The notes beneath the pieces were generated by a model. The model did no database searches. It saw only the letters and a program-made list of their open reading frames with translations, and had not been told where the DNA came from. Positions 1 to 8,322 of a stretch of DNA of 64,000 nucleotides are shown piece after piece. Made by a program: the position numbers and the translations under genes. Source of the stretch: CAZRKC01 sp964600665 (GTDB lineage Bacteria; Bacillota; SLNR01); NCBI GenBank assembly GCA_964600665.1, contig CAZRKC010000008.1, positions 30,289-94,288 of the forward strand. Direction: 5' to 3'. Each line of letters begins with the position of its first letter. The first letter of the stretch is position 1.

Positions 1-847
1 CGATCCCATCGAACTCACTTTGATCCAGAATCAATCGTATTTTCTCGAACAAACGATCCGCTGCCTCCTTCGTGCGAAACCGAAGGTCAACTTTTGCGGA
101 AGCATCCTCTGCGACCACATTACGCGCAGTACCGCCGCAGAATTCTCCCACGGTTACCGTTGTACCCGCTGCAAAGTCATTCAGCGCTTTAAGTTCCAAA
201 ATTATACACGCTAACGCCTCAATTGCGCTTCGCCCCACTTCTGGCTCATTCCCAGCATGTGCAGCGCGTCCTTTTACCCAGATGTCCAAAAATCCGGTTC
301 CTTTCCTTTCTATTACAATCGCACCATTGGCACGTGCCCCTTCGATGACTAATGCCCAGTCGGCCTTTTTACCTTCAGTCATAATAAGTTCCTTGCCTGT
401 TTGACTTCCGATTTCTTCATCCCCGATTAACATAACTGTAATATCAGGTAAATGAGTCGCGCCGGTTTCGAGAAGCCCTTTAATTGCAAAGATCATCGAC
501 ACCAAGCACGCTTTCATGTCTAATACCCCAGGACCATATGCCTTTCCTTCAATAATTCGATATGGATTGGCAACAGCCGAACCGGCTGGAAATACGGTAT
601 CCAAATGACCAATCAACAAAAGATTTCCGGGTGAGTCACCGGTTCTTCGTCCAATGAGATGATTACCATAGTTAGTTTGTGGCAATACTTCAATTAAAAA
701 ACCTGATTGCTGTAATGCAGCAGCAATTATTTGCCCAACTCGATCCACACCTGCTTTGCAGTATGATCCACTGTCAATCATCACTAATGTTTCAAGCATA
801 TCGAACATGCTATCCTCATACCCTTTAATCATTTCTTGAATTACCAT
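1..847 (-). CDS. M20-family metallopeptidase (glutamate carboxypeptidase-like), 3' end cut by window edge
   Basis: A zinc-dependent exopeptidase or amidohydrolase of the M20/ArgE/DapE/CPG2 superfamily. I translated it directly: the frame stays open from an ATG at 847, preceded by a GGAGGGGTGAT ribosome binding site, to the window edge, so about 282 residues are visible and the C-terminus is missing. Metal-ligand motifs are present: GHLDT near residue 82, GPGVLDMK near 110, and GDEEIGS near 143. The lid domain begins around residue 175 with GRAAHAG. It is clearly a paralogue of the complete M20 gene at 52327-53475, with the same motif order and spacing. That gene has DMKGG where this one has DMKAC. 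Substrate is unknown; C-terminal Glu/Asp release or N-acyl amino acid hydrolysis are the family's usual reactions. Confidence 0.88.
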   Translation of the reverse strand, partial: MVIQEMIKGYEDSMFDMLETLVMIDSGSYCKAGVDRVGQIIAAALQQSGFLIEVLPQTNYGNHLIGRRTGDSPGNLLLIGHLDTVFPAGSAVANPYRIIEGKAYGPGVLDMKACLVSMIFAIKGLLETGATHLPDITVMLIGDEEIGSQTGKELIMTEGKKADWALVIEGARANGAIVIERKGTGFLDIWVKGRAAHAGNEPEVGRSAIEALACIILELKALNDFAAGTTVTVGEFCGGTARNVVAEDASAKVDLRFRTKEAADRLFEKIRLILDQSEFDGI

Positions 848-917
848 CTTTATCACCCCTCCATGATCGTATCTTTTTAGATTCGCTTTCAGTTAGTTTT
901 ATCCTACCGAAAGTGAA

Positions 918-937
918 AAGGACCCGAATGGGTCCTT
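918..937 (-). terminator. Rho-independent terminator after mreB
   Basis: An 8-bp perfect stem AAGGACCC/GGGTCCTT with a 4-nt loop, followed on the minus strand by TTTTCACTTT. The TAA stop of mreB lies inside the stem. Confidence 0.75.
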
Positions 938-1961
938 ATGCGTCACTCCGTCGGTCTTTTAAGATACTTTTATAAATTTCCAGCTCTTCTAATGCAATTC
1001 CTGTGCCTTCGACAACAGCCGTGAGTGCATTCTCTGCAACCATGACTGGAACACCCGTTTCTTTAGACAGCATGGTATCGAGGTTATTCAATAGAGCACC
1101 TCCACCAGCCAACACAATTCCATGTTCCAGAATATCAGAAACCAGTTCGGGAGGACACGCTTCGATGGTTTGCTTCACCACATTGACGATCTGCCGCACG
1201 GCATCTCGGATTGCAAGGTAACACTCTGATGACTTCAGCTGAATGGTGCGGGGCAATCCCGTTGCTAAATCGCGGCCGGATACAGCCATTTCGATGTCAT
1301 CGATGGGGTTCATGGCAGTGCCAATTTGAATCTTGATATTTTCTGCCGTACGTTCGCCGATCAGGAGATTATGGCGGTTTTTCACATATCGGATAATCGC
1401 GTCATCCATCTCATTACCCGCCACCTTGGTCGAATTACTGACCACGATTCCCCCCAAGGATATGATCGCCACATCTGTCGTACCACCGCCAATATCGACG
1501 ATCATGTTTCCGATTGGTTCAGTGATCGGCATTTTAACACCAATGGCAGCTGCCACAGGTTCTTCAATCAGGTATGCTTCTCTGCCACCGGCTTGAATTA
1601 CCGCATCAATGATGGCCTTTTTTTCGACGTTCGTGATGCCACTGGGAATTCCGACAACCACCCGAGGTTTTGACCATTTATAGTTTTTACCAGTAGCCAT
1701 GGCTTTCTTGATAAAACTCTGGAGCATGACTCTGGCAATGTCAAAATCTGCAATTACCCCGTCACGCAGCGGGCGGATGGCAATGATATTGCCTGGTGTA
1801 CGCCCGATCATTTGTTTTGCCTCTTCTCCGACCGCCAAAATCTGATTGGTATCTTTATTGATTGCCACCACAGAAGGCTCTTGGATGACAATTCCTTTAC
1901 CTTTACAATAAACCAAGGAGTTTGCAGTTCCAAGGTCAACACCGATGTCACGGCTCCACAT
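936..1961 (-). CDS. mreB: MreB/Mbl-type actin homologue, rod-shape determination
   Basis: A bacterial actin that polymerises under the membrane and positions the lateral cell-wall machinery. The sequence has the MreB-family phosphate-1 motif DIGVDLGTANS at the N-terminus, then VGRTPGN-like IGRTPGN, the phosphate-2 motif DIGGGTTDVA, LIGERTAE, and the adenosine motif LAGGGALLNNLD. The ATG at 1961 is preferred over an upstream in-frame start because AGAGGTGG sits just before it; this gives 341 residues, the usual family size. No mreC or mreD follows. It is a single-gene unit with its own terminator, the arrangement typical of Mbl or MreBH paralogues, so the symbol mbl is equally defensible. mreB against mbl cannot be settled from sequence alone. 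Confidence 0.9.
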   Translation of the reverse strand: MWSRDIGVDLGTANSLVYCKGKGIVIQEPSVVAINKDTNQILAVGEEAKQMIGRTPGNIIAIRPLRDGVIADFDIARVMLQSFIKKAMATGKNYKWSKPRVVVGIPSGITNVEKKAIIDAVIQAGGREAYLIEEPVAAAIGVKMPITEPIGNMIVDIGGGTTDVAIISLGGIVVSNSTKVAGNEMDDAIIRYVKNRHNLLIGERTAENIKIQIGTAMNPIDDIEMAVSGRDLATGLPRTIQLKSSECYLAIRDAVRQIVNVVKQTIEACPPELVSDILEHGIVLAGGGALLNNLDTMLSKETGVPVMVAENALTAVVEGTGIALEELEIYKSILKDRRSDA

Positions 1962-2079
1962 TACATGTCCACCTCTTTCGAATTCTATACGCAAAGCGTA
2001 TACTAACAGACTTTAAAAGTCAACCTGAAAATCAGCTGCCATAGGCTCCCGGGCACAGTAAAACGAATTATTGAGTGTA

Positions 2080-3018
2080 TTATTTGATACGTTCATCTGA
2101 GAGCTGTTGGATTTCTTGCCGATCAGCTAAGGAAGGCTGTGCCCCTCGCCTTGTGGCTGCAAGACCACCCGCTGCATTGGCAAATATGATCGCCTCCAAT
2201 AGAGACCGACCTTCTGCTAAACAAACTGCCAATGTACCTGTAAATGCGTCCCCCGCTGCCGTTGTGTCAACCGCTTCCACTAAGAAAGCCGGGACAAGTG
2301 TTTCAATTTCAGGGGTGACCAGCAAAGCACCTTTGTCCCCCAGGGTCACGATCACCGCATCCGGTCCACATAACAACAACTCTCTGGCTGCAGATGTGAA
2401 TTCACCTAACTCCGTCAAGTCTTTTCCTAATAATGCGCCCAGTTCGGATTCATTGGGTGTTAATACATCAACATACTGTAAAAGATCAGCCCTGACTTGA
2501 GTCGCTGGGGCTGGATTCAGTACAACCCTGCATCCTAACCTACTAGCCAATTTTGCCGCATGTGCGACGACATCCAATGGGATCTCCAGCTGCAACAGTA
2601 ATACTTCCGCTTGTGAAATGATCCATTCTGCATCATCGACATCTTTGATTGTCACTTTCATATTCGCTTGAGGTACGACCACGATGCTATTATCCCCTGT
2701 TTCATCCACGGTGATGCATCCGACTGCAGTGGTTGTCGATAAATCCACAGTGACATACTCTGTGTCAACCCCATGACCTTGAAGGCTTTGGATCAACTCT
2801 TGGCCAAAAAAATCCGCCCCCACTCGCCCAACCATCCAAACTTTAGCCCCCATTTTTGCCGCCTGAACTGCTTGATTCGCACCTTTCCCTCCAGGGAACA
2901 TACCAAAGTCTGTGCCCAATCTGGTTTCACCTTTGACGGGCCTCCGGTCTACACGCGCGACAAGATCATAGACTAAACTCCCAACGACAACCACTTTTGG
3001 AACCTTTGTCGTCTCCAT
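2080..3018 (-). CDS. rbsK: Ribokinase (PfkB family)
   Basis: Phosphorylates ribose, or a related sugar or nucleoside, with ATP in the cytosol. PfkB signatures are visible: GGKGANQA near residue 42, which binds the sugar, and DTTAAGDAFTG near 250, which holds the catalytic Asp and anion hole. LNPAPA and TPNESE lie between them. The start at 3018 has AGGAGAGGTGATT upstream, inside the last codons of the preceding SIS gene, so the two are probably translationally coupled. The length of about 312 residues fits ribokinase. No ribose transporter or RbsD is adjacent. The partner is instead a sugar-phosphate isomerase-like SIS protein, so the true substrate may not be ribose. Confidence 0.86.
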   Translation of the reverse strand: METTKVPKVVVVGSLVYDLVARVDRRPVKGETRLGTDFGMFPGGKGANQAVQAAKMGAKVWMVGRVGADFFGQELIQSLQGHGVDTEYVTVDLSTTTAVGCITVDETGDNSIVVVPQANMKVTIKDVDDAEWIISQAEVLLLQLEIPLDVVAHAAKLASRLGCRVVLNPAPATQVRADLLQYVDVLTPNESELGALLGKDLTELGEFTSAARELLLCGPDAVIVTLGDKGALLVTPEIETLVPAFLVEAVDTTAAGDAFTGTLAVCLAEGRSLLEAIIFANAAGGLAATRRGAQPSLADRQEIQQLSDERIK

Positions 3019-3026
3019 CCCAGCAA

Positions 3027-3626
3027 TCACCTCTCCTTGTCCTTTGCTAACATCTGCCCTAGATTTCCCCCTGGGTGACATCTAGCAAAATCAACCCGAC
3101 CAAATCCTCTGGCTTCAGATACACATAAAGCTAATGCATCACCGAGAACCAGGGAAGCAGTTGTGCTGCAAGACGGTGCCAAACCTAACGAATCTGCTTC
3201 TTGACTAACTCCGGTAATGAGTTGGCTGATGCATTTTAATCCAATACTGCTATCAGGGCGTCCTGTGATGATGATAAGTGGTATCTTCATTTCAGAGAGA
3301 TGAGACGCCACATGAAGGACCTCGGCGGTTTCACCGCTGTGGGTAATCAAGATTACAAGGTCATCAGGGGTTACCATGCCTAAATCTCCGTGCAAAGCTT
3401 CTGCGGCATGAAGGAAAAAAGCAGGGGTTCCTGTACTAGCTAAGGTTGCCGCAATCTTCCTGCCAATGATACCGGATTTCCCCACACCGGAAACGATGAC
3501 GCGGCCTTTCGTGTCCAGCACTTGCTGACAAGCCTCATCGAAAGAGCTATCCAAACAGGTTGCCATATGCCGTAATGCCTCAACTTCCCGATCAATGATT
3601 TCCCTAGCACGCCCATGAAAAGACAT
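3027..3626 (-). CDS. SIS-domain sugar-phosphate isomerase, KpsF/GutQ-like but lacking CBS domains
   Basis: A single SIS domain of 199 residues. It resembles the catalytic half of arabinose-5-phosphate isomerase (KdsD/KpsF/GutQ), with the hallmarks VSGVGKSGIIGRKIAATLASTGTPAFFLHAAE (read in pieces), HGDLGM, HSGETAEV, GLAPSCSTTASL and CHPGG. Full-length family members continue into two CBS domains and reach about 320 residues. Here the protein ends right after HPGGNLGQ. Start: ATG at 3626 behind GGGGGTGG. It sits 8 bp upstream of rbsK in one operon. A KDO pathway is not expected in a Gram-positive, so the function is probably interconversion of a pentose or hexose phosphate feeding or following the kinase. 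Confidence 0.8.
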   Translation of the reverse strand: MSFHGRAREIIDREVEALRHMATCLDSSFDEACQQVLDTKGRVIVSGVGKSGIIGRKIAATLASTGTPAFFLHAAEALHGDLGMVTPDDLVILITHSGETAEVLHVASHLSEMKIPLIIITGRPDSSIGLKCISQLITGVSQEADSLGLAPSCSTTASLVLGDALALCVSEARGFGRVDFARCHPGGNLGQMLAKDKER

Positions 3627-3645
3627 TGAGTCCCACCCCCTAGAA

Positions 3646-3690
3646 ATGAAGGCATCAGTTGAGTGTTTTCCACTCCCTTGATGCCTTCAT
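3646..3690 (-). terminator. Hairpin terminator after the amidohydrolase gene
   Basis: Outer 12-bp inverted repeat ATGAAGGCATCA (3646-3657) and TGATGCCTTCAT (3679-3690), with an inner GAGTG/CACTC stem. The T-run on the minus strand is short (ATTTCT), so this is a long but weak-tailed terminator. Confidence 0.6.
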
Positions 3691-3706
3691 CGCTTTTCGA
3701 AGAAAA

Positions 3707-4921
3707 TTAGCGAATAATGCTACCACCCTTCATGACAAAACAAACATCTTGCAAGAGTGCGATATCGTCCAACGGGTTGCCCTGGACAGCGATGATGTCC
3801 GCGAACTTCCCTGGTTCAACCGTACCGATCTGGTTCTCCATCTGAAGCAGATAAGACGCCGTTTTCGTGGTTGCCACAATCGCTTCCATTTCAGTCAGCC
3901 CCGCTTTTACCATGAGCTCAAGCTCAAATGCATTTTTCCCGTGATAATTAAATGGTGTCCCTGCGTCCGTGCCCATTGCGATTTTGACTCCTGCCGCTTT
4001 TGCCCGTTGGAAACTGTCGATATGCGCTTCCTGTGCTTTTCTCGCTTTATTGACTGCATACTCAGGGATACCTGCTTCTACACCATGAGTGACGATGCCA
4101 TAGACAGCCACCAAGGTCGGAACCAGATATACATCATTATCGATCATCATCTGAATTGCTTCTTCATCAAGGAAAAATCCGTGTTCGATTGAAGAAATTC
4201 CCGCCCGGATTGCTTCTTTGATCCCTTTGGTCCCTTGGGCATGGGCAGCAGAGGTCTTCCCAAGTTTCTTGAACTCGTCAATAGCCGCTTTCATTTCATC
4301 GTAGGAAAGTTGTTGTGCACCAGGTTCTGTTCCTTCTGACATAACTCCACCCGTCGCACATAATTTGAGTACATCAGCCCCATGCTTTAGTTGCTCTCTT
4401 GCCGCTTTGCGAGCTTCATCGGGGCCATCGACAACGCCCACTTTGGACGAGACGATTACTTCCGGGGCTAAATGACTATCGCCATGTCCACCGGTAATTG
4501 ATAGTCCATGACCGCTGACCATCAATCGCGGCCCGACACATAAACCATTTTGAATTGCTTTTTTGACGGCAACATCAATGTACCCGACTTCACCCATATC
4601 CCGAAGGGTTGTGATGCCAGCTTCAAGTGCTTTTTTCGCATTAACAGCCGCTTTTAATGCTTTATAAGGGATCAACTCTTTGAGGCCGGGAAGTTCATAA
4701 CTGGCTTCACCATTTGAGCCGATATGAACATGAGAATCGATCATCCCCGGAAGAATCGTCTTCCCCGACAAATCAATCACGGTTGCTCCTTCCGGAATAA
4801 TAATCGCATCCGCGCATCCAACTTCCTTAATTTTGTCATCCTCAATCACAATAACCATGTTCTCTTGGGGCAGTCCGCCGTTTCCATCAATCAAGCAGCC
4901 GCCCTTTAATACTTTAATCAC
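3707..4921 (-). CDS. Metal-dependent amidohydrolase (imidazolonepropionase / prolidase-like, COG1228)
   Basis: A TIM-barrel amidohydrolase of about 404 residues with a dinuclear metal site. Ligand motifs in order: DSHVHIG near residue 65, a likely carbamylated lysine in LKLCATGG near 190, SAAHAQG near 230, SIEHGFF near 250, and MGTDAGTP near 320. This pattern matches the cluster that includes imidazolonepropionases, Xaa-Pro dipeptidase-type enzymes and related carboxypeptidases. The start is a GTG at 4921 with GAGGAGGG seven bases upstream. An in-frame extension to 5122 would overlap the neighbouring gene and has no ribosome binding site of its own. It ends an operon with oxoprolinase and a PK-C-like gene, so a role in cyclic or proline-containing dipeptide use is possible but inferred. 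Confidence 0.82.
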   Translation of the reverse strand: MIKVLKGGCLIDGNGGLPQENMVIVIEDDKIKEVGCADAIIIPEGATVIDLSGKTILPGMIDSHVHIGSNGEASYELPGLKELIPYKALKAAVNAKKALEAGITTLRDMGEVGYIDVAVKKAIQNGLCVGPRLMVSGHGLSITGGHGDSHLAPEVIVSSKVGVVDGPDEARKAAREQLKHGADVLKLCATGGVMSEGTEPGAQQLSYDEMKAAIDEFKKLGKTSAAHAQGTKGIKEAIRAGISSIEHGFFLDEEAIQMMIDNDVYLVPTLVAVYGIVTHGVEAGIPEYAVNKARKAQEAHIDSFQRAKAAGVKIAMGTDAGTPFNYHGKNAFELELMVKAGLTEMEAIVATTKTASYLLQMENQIGTVEPGKFADIIAVQGNPLDDIALLQDVCFVMKGGSIIR

Positions 4922-5000
4922 TACAATCCCTCCTCGACTAATATTCCTTTCCCAATTCGGCTTGTATGCAATATTTCCTGCAATACAGAAAAACTTTACG

Positions 5001-5555
5001 TTACGGGTTATGTAACACTCTCGGTTTACATATGATTTCCCGTATCTCAGTTTTGAAGAAGTCTTGAGAATGCGCGGGACAGATGACGATGGCCGTGTCT
5101 GCTCCTCTGCCAGAGCCCCCAATGGAAATCACATCTTCACCAAAAGGAATCATCCCGCCGTCCAGCGCCATGATGGCGATTTCCGTAGCCACCTTCACTC
5201 CCTGACCGAGCATTCGCAGTGTTGCAGATGTAATACCCCCCACGTATATTCCTCCAAATTGATTACTGGCTGCTCGCTCAATGTTGGCAAATACATGCGT
5301 GGTGGTTAAAACCTTCATGCCTGCCTCCAATAATTCAGCTCTTGCTTCAGAAGCCATTTCATCAATACCCGGACCTCGGAAGCCGACTTGATGACTCACA
5401 CAGACAACCGCAAGCCCGCACCCCTTCAACAAACGAGCCGTCTCGCCGGTATTTGACGCCACAACAATGTGCTGGATCCCATAATCTTTCGCTTTTGAAA
5501 CAGCCAAATCAATCGTGTTCTGTGTATTTCGCTTTCCAGGCATTTCCCAAAACAT
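5001..5555 (-). CDS. Pyruvate kinase C-terminal-domain-like protein (COG1751 type)
   Basis: A 184-residue stand-alone protein resembling the regulatory alpha/beta domain of pyruvate kinase. Motifs are HIVVASNTGETARLL near residue 30, VCVSHQVGF near 50 and ISIGGSGRGADTA near 142. Proteins of this kind lack the kinase catalytic barrel, and no enzymatic role is established for them to my knowledge. Start ATG at 5555 behind GGAGGGGTAAAC. It is 2 bp from the small membrane protein upstream and about 80 bp from the amidohydrolase downstream, so it belongs to the pxp operon by position. Confidence 0.75.
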   Translation of the reverse strand: MFWEMPGKRNTQNTIDLAVSKAKDYGIQHIVVASNTGETARLLKGCGLAVVCVSHQVGFRGPGIDEMASEARAELLEAGMKVLTTTHVFANIERAASNQFGGIYVGGITSATLRMLGQGVKVATEIAIMALDGGMIPFGEDVISIGGSGRGADTAIVICPAHSQDFFKTEIREIICKPRVLHNP

Positions 5556-5557
5556 GT

Positions 5558-5788
5558 TTACCCCTCCTTACGCTTATTCCCACCGATTTGGCGCAGCCTA
5601 CGAAAGACAACGCCAAATCCGATGATACTGCCAATGATAATACAAATAATCGTAAATATGTTTTCATATCCGAAATATTGGTCCAACTGCTGCCCAATCC
5701 AGAAACTGCCCGTGATCGAAATCAAGATGGTCATGCCTAAAAAAAAGCCCAGATTCAAAAATTCGAACAACCCGTCATATTTCATCAT
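5558..5788 (-). CDS. Small two-helix membrane protein, AtpI/AtpZ-like
   Basis: A 76-residue protein with two hydrophobic segments: residues about 9-30 (LNLGFFLGMTILISITGSFW) and about 42-60 (ENIFTIICIIIGSIIGFGVV). A short loop GQQLDQYFG separates them, and a basic tail ends in RRLRQIGGNKRKEG. The helix-loop-helix pattern with a conserved Gly/Gln/Asp loop resembles the AtpI/AtpZ group of F-ATPase-associated proteins. The ATG at 5788 begins one base after the TGA of pxpBC, indicating translational coupling; a second ATG at 5785 is equally possible. No ATP synthase gene is nearby, so the assignment to that family is tentative and the role in this operon is unknown. Confidence 0.65.
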   Translation of the reverse strand: MMKYDGLFEFLNLGFFLGMTILISITGSFWIGQQLDQYFGYENIFTIICIIIGSIIGFGVVFRRLRQIGGNKRKEG

Positions 5789-5789
5789 T

Positions 5790-7535
5790 TCACCAGCTCT
5801 CACCCGCGTCAGTAATGACAACATCGAAAACAGTCTGTTCCACCGTGACCCGCCACCGATACAACACGGATGACTTCGAAATCCGGTGGCCTCCACGCCA
5901 CTGCTGCCACTGTTTCAGTCGTGTTCGATATTCCTCGACCGCTTGTTGCGGCGTCACATATATAAAACGCACATAATCACCTGGCATCCGTTGCGCTAAT
6001 CGACAGATTCCAGCCCATGTAACACATCCCAGTTTCGGGTAGCCACCAGTGGTTTGTCGATCCGCCATCATAATGATGGGTGATCCATGACCGGGAACTT
6101 GGATTGCTCCCGGAGGAATCCCATCTGAGATAATATCCGCAGATTTTTGATGCTCCAACAAAGGCCCTTCCATCCGGTAACCCATCCGGTCAGCCTGTGG
6201 CGAAACCTGGTATTCATTATCCGTCAATGTCGCCAAGGATGAGCGGTGGAAATAGTCATCTTGGAGCCCCAGTACAACTGGAATTGGTTGAATGTCCTGA
6301 ATATACGATTGCACCCATTCCGGTGCTTTCTCATGAATCCATGGTTGTTCATGTCCACGCCTTAATGTATCACCTGCTTGCAGCGCCCTTCCTTCAACAC
6401 CGCCAAATCGTCCTCGTAAATATGTTGACGCGCTACCCATCAAGGACTTGACTGAAAATCCTCCTGAGACCGCAATGTATGTCCGACAACCGGTACGCCG
6501 GCCTCCAAAACTGAGGATATCACCTCTTATCATTTGCAAAGTGCACCAGTTTGATACTTCAATGCCGTTAATCATAGGGTTCAAATCCCCGCCTGTTATC
6601 GCAATCACCGATGTTTCTGTCCATTCCAACTCCAAACCGCCCATTGTAACTTCTAAAACAGCAAGACTCGCTTCATTCCCGCATAATTCATTCGCAATCA
6701 TCGCTGCCCAAGGGTCCATGACGCCAGATACCGGTACACCCAAACATTGATATCCCCAACGCCCCATATCTTGTACCGTGGTCAGAAACCCACCTTTTCT
6801 GACCTTGGCAGCTTCAATGCCGGAAACGACCTTCACTGAGCCAGGAATTTTCGGGGGGAGCGCCAGCCTCTCGTATGCTGCTGAATCGATGGATTTAAAA
6901 CGCACGCGATCTCCAGGGAGTAAATAGGACGGATGATCATTTTCTGCATCAAAGAGGACTTGAGGAGTCCGTCCAATCAAACGCCACCCCCCGGGACTAT
7001 CAATCGGATAAACACCGGTTTGAGGACCAGCGATTCCCACTGATCCTGCTGGTATCTTGGTCCGTGGATTATCCAGTCTTGGTACTGAAATCCGTTGATC
7101 CATACCACCTAAGTAAGGAAACCCAGGTGTAAATCCCAGCATATAAACCCGATATTCTGGTTGGCAGTGGATTTGAATCACTTCTTCAGGTGTCATTTTG
7201 CACCAGTCTGCAACATCCTGAAGATCCGGGCCAGCCTCACCACCATACCACACCGGAATCGTAACAGAACGCGTCGAGACCGTCGAAACATCGTCTGGTG
7301 TTTCAAGAAGTCGGCCAATTTCTAAAGTGACCGCAATTCCATCAATTAGCTCAGGGTTAAACACGACAAGAAGTGATCGATATGTGGGCACTGCTTCCAT
7401 CAACCAAGACGGAGATTTCCGGATCAGACAGCGGTATAACTGCATCACTTTCAAATTGATCGACTCATCGATGCTTTCACCAAATTCAACCGTGATGCCT
7501 CTTTCACCGGCCACCAGATATCGAGTATTATCCAT
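5790..7535 (-). CDS. pxpBC: 5-oxoprolinase subunits B and C fused (PxpBC; KipI-KipA fusion)
   Basis: A single 581-residue protein that joins two normally separate subunits of the ATP-dependent 5-oxoprolinase PxpABC, which opens pyroglutamate to glutamate. Residues 1 to about 225 are the PxpB/KipI domain (GFTPGFPYLGGM near 133, TKIPAGSVGIAGPQTGVYP, SPGGWRLIGRTP). From about 240 comes the PxpC/KipA biotin-carboxylase-like domain (TVQDMGRWGYQCLGVPVSGVMD, ITGGDLNP, GGRRTGCRTYIAVSGGF, TTGGYPKLGCV). Start ATG at 7535 behind AGGAGG. It follows pxpA by 9 bp. Such fusions occur in several lineages. The extra 20 or so residues after the usual C-terminus, ending ITDAGESW, look unconserved. Confidence 0.92.
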   Translation of the reverse strand: MDNTRYLVAGERGITVEFGESIDESINLKVMQLYRCLIRKSPSWLMEAVPTYRSLLVVFNPELIDGIAVTLEIGRLLETPDDVSTVSTRSVTIPVWYGGEAGPDLQDVADWCKMTPEEVIQIHCQPEYRVYMLGFTPGFPYLGGMDQRISVPRLDNPRTKIPAGSVGIAGPQTGVYPIDSPGGWRLIGRTPQVLFDAENDHPSYLLPGDRVRFKSIDSAAYERLALPPKIPGSVKVVSGIEAAKVRKGGFLTTVQDMGRWGYQCLGVPVSGVMDPWAAMIANELCGNEASLAVLEVTMGGLELEWTETSVIAITGGDLNPMINGIEVSNWCTLQMIRGDILSFGGRRTGCRTYIAVSGGFSVKSLMGSASTYLRGRFGGVEGRALQAGDTLRRGHEQPWIHEKAPEWVQSYIQDIQPIPVVLGLQDDYFHRSSLATLTDNEYQVSPQADRMGYRMEGPLLEHQKSADIISDGIPPGAIQVPGHGSPIIMMADRQTTGGYPKLGCVTWAGICRLAQRMPGDYVRFIYVTPQQAVEEYRTRLKQWQQWRGGHRISKSSVLYRWRVTVEQTVFDVVITDAGESW

Positions 7536-7544
7536 ATGTCCTCC

Positions 7545-8312
7545 TCAATCTATTGCCGATCCCATTGGAATGACAATAATTCCTGCATCCATTAAGCTTT
7601 GACGGACGCTGGATGCTAACGCCGCTGCTCCAGGCGTATCCCCATGGATGCATAGGGTATCGAATTCAAGTGTCAGTAAGTGACCCTCCATGCTGACAAC
7701 GGAGTGTTCCTGAGTCATTTTAAGGGCTCGCTGTGCCACGATATCCGCATCATGAATCACTGCACCAGGAATGGAGCGAGGTGCAAGGCTACCATCCAGC
7801 AAATACTGCCGATCAGCAAACGCCTCTCTGGCAACTAATAAACCTTGCTCCATGCCGGCTTCGATCAAAGAAGATCCGGCCAATCCGACTAATATCAGAT
7901 CCTGGTCGAATGTATAGACTGCTTTCGCAATGGACTTTGCCAAGGATTTATCTTTAGCTGCCATATTGTAAAGGGCCCCGTGGGGTTTAACATGAATCAT
8001 TGGCGCTCTCGCTTTTCGGCAAAACGCATCAAGGGCGCCCAGTTGGTAGATGATCATATGTTCAATTTCTTGGGAATCCATGATCATGTTCCGGCGACCA
8101 AAGCCTTGTAAATCAGGGTATCCCGGGTGAGCCCCAACAGCGACACCATTGCGTTTAGCTAACATAACCGTCCGCTCCATAACCATCGGATCGCCGCCAT
8201 GAAAACCACAAGCAATATTGGCAGAAGTGATATGGGCCATGATGCCCTCATCATCACCAATTTGATAGATTCCAAAGCTTTCCCCCATATCGCAATTTAA
8301 GTCGACTCGCAT
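7545..8312 (-). CDS. pxpA: 5-oxoprolinase subunit A (LamB/YcsF family)
   Basis: Catalytic partner of PxpBC in ATP-dependent cleavage of 5-oxoproline to L-glutamate. 255 residues, the family length. LamB/YcsF hallmarks: VDLNCDMGESFG at the N-terminus, ITSANIACGFHGGDP near 28, GAHPGYPDLQGFGRR near 58, VKPHGALYNMAAKD near 103, and EAFADRQYL near 163. Start ATG at 8312 with GGGGGTGCG upstream. It is 10 bp downstream of ftsK and 9 bp upstream of pxpBC. Pyroglutamate arises spontaneously from glutamine and from pyroglutamyl peptides, so this is both a salvage and a damage-repair function. Confidence 0.94.
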   Translation of the reverse strand: MRVDLNCDMGESFGIYQIGDDEGIMAHITSANIACGFHGGDPMVMERTVMLAKRNGVAVGAHPGYPDLQGFGRRNMIMDSQEIEHMIIYQLGALDAFCRKARAPMIHVKPHGALYNMAAKDKSLAKSIAKAVYTFDQDLILVGLAGSSLIEAGMEQGLLVAREAFADRQYLLDGSLAPRSIPGAVIHDADIVAQRALKMTQEHSVVSMEGHLLTLEFDTLCIHGDTPGAAALASSVRQSLMDAGIIVIPMGSAID

Positions 8313-8322
8313 GTCGCACCCC

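Noticed and set aside
72..404. 110-residue plus-strand frame
   Set aside because: Antisense shadow of the truncated M20 peptidase, whose motifs are unambiguous.
1962..2030. Possible promoter of mreB (TTGACT and TATACG)
   Set aside because: The spacing is only 15 bp and the -10 is poor; I could not define a promoter here.
4922..5122. N-terminal extension of the amidohydrolase to a 471-residue protein
   Set aside because: The extra 67 residues overlap the PK-C-like gene, are unlike amidohydrolases, and a GTG with a strong ribosome binding site lies at 4921.
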